Below, piece after piece: positions 62,501-64,000 of a stretch of 64,000 bases of DNA. The stretch is from NCBI RefSeq assembly GCF_900156465.1, contig NZ_LT707064.1, positions 711,001-775,000 of the forward strand, in the 5' to 3' direction. The notes below the pieces were generated by a model. That model was given only the letters and a program-made list of their open reading frames with translations, ran no database searches and was not told where the DNA came from. The DNA comes from Pseudomonas sp. 7SR1. Its GTDB lineage: Bacteria; Pseudomonadota; Gammaproteobacteria; Pseudomonadales; Pseudomonadaceae. The stretch's first letter is position 1; each line of letters begins with the position of its first letter. The translations under genes were made by a program, and so were the position numbers.

Positions 62501-63045
62501 TTGGCTTCACCACGCACATTTCTCGTTTGATGTCGGCCCTCTGCCCAATCCTCAAGCCAATCGGCACGGTACACCTGGTATTGATCGAACAGGTCGGCAA
62601 GGCGCTCGGACAACTGGTAACGCTTGCGCAGGTCGGTGTCGTGGGTCAGAAAACGGCGCAGTGGCTCGAAATGAGGCTGCTCGATCAATTGCGGCAGGAG
62701 ACGCATTAGTCGCCAGGTCAACGGGGCCTTGTCGAGCAGGGAATTGGCGGGAATTTCGTCACGTCCCAAAACCGTACGATAGAGATGCCACATGAAGCTG
62801 CCTGGTAACTGCACATCGATGGCAGCTGCGATACCGCAGCCACCGCTACCATCATCTTCCGGATCCTCAGCCAATGCGAGCTTGAGCCACTGGGCAATGC
62901 CGTTGCTTTGTACGAGTGCGATTTCATTTTCAAGAGGGGCCAGCGGATACCGCCGCATCAAGCTGATGACCAGACTGCGCAACTCATCCAGGCGATTTCC
63001 GTGAACCACCATGAAAGCAGGGCTGAGGGACGTTGCGTCCGGCAT
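59593..63045 (-). CDS. recC: Exodeoxyribonuclease V subunit gamma RecC
   Basis: The 1150-residue protein is the Chi-recognising scaffold of RecBCD, related to helicases but without the ATPase motifs. The typical N-terminus FMVVHGNRLDELR is near residue 11 and SNGIAQWLKLALAED near residue 43. The ATG at 63045 has AAGGA 8 nt upstream and is chosen over an ATG at 63069. The recC-recB-recD order is that of Pseudomonas. Confidence 0.95.
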   Translation of the reverse strand: MPDATSLSPAFMVVHGNRLDELRSLVISLMRRYPLAPLENEIALVQSNGIAQWLKLALAEDPEDDGSGGCGIAAAIDVQLPGSFMWHLYRTVLGRDEIPANSLLDKAPLTWRLMRLLPQLIEQPHFEPLRRFLTHDTDLRKRYQLSERLADLFDQYQVYRADWLEDWAEGRHQTRNVRGEAKALAPANCWQAELWRALLLDVGEQGMAQSRAGVHQRYIERINSLESPPKGLPSRVIVFGISSLPAQALEALAGLSRFSQVLLCVHNPCRHHWADIVADKDLLRHQYKRQARRAGMPAVLDPQTLHQHAHPLLAAWGKQGRDYINLLDSYDDPNSYRSVFRDGRIDLFSEGNPTTLLNQLQDDILELRPLDETRATWPAVDTGRDGSIRFHVAHSAQREVEILHDQLLAHFSADPTLRPRDIIVMVPDIDSYAPHIRAVFGQLDRTDPRFIPFTLTDQGQRGRDPLLIAVEHLLKLPDSRFPVSEILDLLDVPALRGRFGIDEADLPTLHRWIEGAGIRWGMSADHRAALGLPAELEQNSWRFGLRRMLLGYAVGSSDAYEGIEPYDEIGGLDAALIGPLVALLDALEVAHQALTQPAAPQTWGARLHDLMQLFFLAGNEHEDHLLAQLEDLRENWLETCESVGLQDELPLTVVREAWLAGLDQGRLSQRFLAGAVNFCTLMPMRAIPFKLVCLLGMNDGDYPRAQPPLDFDLMGSDYRPGDRSRREDDRYLLLEALLSAREKLYISWVGRSIRDNSERPASVLIGQLRDHIASGWRLGGTGEDLLEALTLEHPLQPFSARYFLQGDELFSYASEWRLLHGDRNTALSPPLLEPYVQEEPLSLGQLQDFMRNPVRHFFSQRLKVFFETIEAPLADDEPFVLDALERYSLSDSLLEAALARMDQPDLALSAHARRLQNSGLLPMAGFGECLQRELIEPLPDLLQRYQQILASWPVPLTSAVPVSLQLQGVSVEGWLSGLHQRSDGAVLAITAIPNSIGSAKTRKWHRLIRPWVNHLVACANGLSMTTALVASDDSLLLPPFEETVAQRLLGDLLQAWQAGMRQPLPVAVKTAFAWLGQPEPVKAMAAARKTYEGDGQNSEGERRESPALARQFADFEALMAEETFPDWCNALYRPLFEAPWRSAAGEEARS

Positions 63046-63160
63046 AGAAGGCATCCTTGGAAAGAGCATAAGCTAGGGCCGAACCTTAGCACTGTCGGGC
63101 AGTTGTGACAGCCGGGAACGGTCCGCGTCTGTCGTAAGAACTTTCCTGGAGGCAAAACAA

Positions 63161-63190
63161 AACCCCTACCTGCATCAGCAGATAGGGGTT
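63161..63190 (-). terminator. rrn operon terminator
   Basis: AACCCCTACCTGC (63161-63173) and GCAGATAGGGGTT (63178-63190) form a 13-bp stem with one mismatch and a 4-nt loop. Read on the minus strand it is followed by TTTTGTTTT. It lies 11 bp after the 5S rRNA. Confidence 0.9.
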
Positions 63191-63201
63191 TCGGAATTTA
63201 A

Positions 63202-63317
63202 TCTTGACGATGACCTACTCTCACATGGGGAAACCCCACACTACCATCGGCGATGCATCGTTTCACTTCTGAGTTCGGGATGGGATCAGGTGGTTCCAAC
63301 GCTCTATGGTCGTCAAG
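63202..63317 (-). rRNA. rrf: 5S ribosomal RNA
   Basis: The minus-strand sequence has the standard Pseudomonas 5S blocks: the 5' stem CTTGACGACCATAGAGCGTT, then CCCATCCCGAACTCAGAAGT and GATGGTAGTGTGGGG, and the 3' stem ATCGTCAAG. Ends are set by the closing stem CTTGACGA/CGTCAAG and may be off by a few bases. It belongs to the 16S-23S-5S operon entering from the right. Confidence 0.95.
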
Positions 63318-63433
63318 AAATTCGGTAGCCAGCGCGTGCCTTACGGTCACGTTCCAGCGAATGGGTATGCGATAGTTTGTGTGTTGCTTGCAAGCACGTT
63401 CGAACTTTCGGTTCGTTTCGTCTTCACAACACC

Positions 63434-63465
63434 GCAATCTGGTCTCTGTCGAGTCGACAGATTGC
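63434..63465 (-). other. 23S-5S spacer hairpin
   Basis: GCAAT and ATTGC flank TCTGTC-GAGTC-GACAGA, a stem in the 160-bp spacer between 23S and 5S. Such stems mark RNase processing sites. I see no tRNA in this spacer. Confidence 0.5.
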
Positions 63466-63477
63466 TTGGGTGTTATA

Positions 63478-64000
<523 letters not shown>

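Noticed and set aside
63318..63477. tRNA gene in the 23S-5S spacer
   Set aside because: No cloverleaf or CCA-type end; only a processing-type hairpin is visible.

Overview
The window is GC-rich Pseudomonas DNA, most likely from the P. fluorescens complex. Supporting evidence is the recC-recB-recD order beside an rrn operon, mmsAB, a yfiRNB operon, Pseudomonas-type REP elements, DUF6124 genes, and a true ACC deaminase gene (acdS) with its Lrp-type regulator. acdS is typical of plant-associated strains such as the P. brassicacearum/corrugata group. The species is inferred, not proven.

Layout. 1-3461 is an accessory end: a GHKL (MutL/MORC-like) ATPase running off the left edge, divergent from a DNA cytosine-5 methyltransferase, followed by two broken small genes and an empty stretch. 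3462-4047 is a structured leader RNA and its DUF6124 gene. 4219-13367 is a LysR regulator divergent from a seven-gene peptide ABC importer and M20 peptidase operon. 13487-18968 is an ACC catabolism block: a stand-alone 2-oxoacid dehydrogenase E1, two related unknown proteins, acdS and acdR. 19137-25155 holds an AraC regulator, an SDR, and a Fur-type sigma/anti-sigma/TonB receptor set. 25254-29780 has an LRR protein, a frameshifted second DUF6124 gene with its own intact leader RNA, and a chemoreceptor. 29836-40733 is mixed metabolism: a toxin-antitoxin relic, a D-aminoacylase/RpiR/GntP operon, SulP, MdaB, a monooxygenase, TSUP, LysR genes and a cupin. 40800-47588 is a compact cluster of a proline-dehydrogenase-like enzyme, a threonine-aldolase-like enzyme, an ATP-grasp ligase, an MFS exporter and a class V PLP enzyme, with a desaturase nearby. 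It looks like an undescribed amino-acid or dipeptide natural-product pathway. 47830-51340 is mmsAB with a LysR gene. 51337-53683 is yfiRNB (c-di-GMP signalling). 53814-63045 is recCBD, and 63202-64000 is the 5S and partial 23S rRNA.

The most interesting signal is the leader RNA in front of the two DUF6124 genes. Two copies 23 kb apart share the same set of helices with compensatory base changes. In each, a 10-nt hairpin loop is complementary to that copy's own Shine-Dalgarno region, although the loop sequences differ. A third segment in each copy can compete for the same loop. This is what a translational RNA switch would look like.

Next in interest are the five-gene PLP/ATP-grasp/MFS cluster behind a large dyad, the ATPase/methyltransferase pair at the left edge, and the acdS-linked E1, which suggests a complete ACC to 2-oxobutyrate to propionyl-CoA route.
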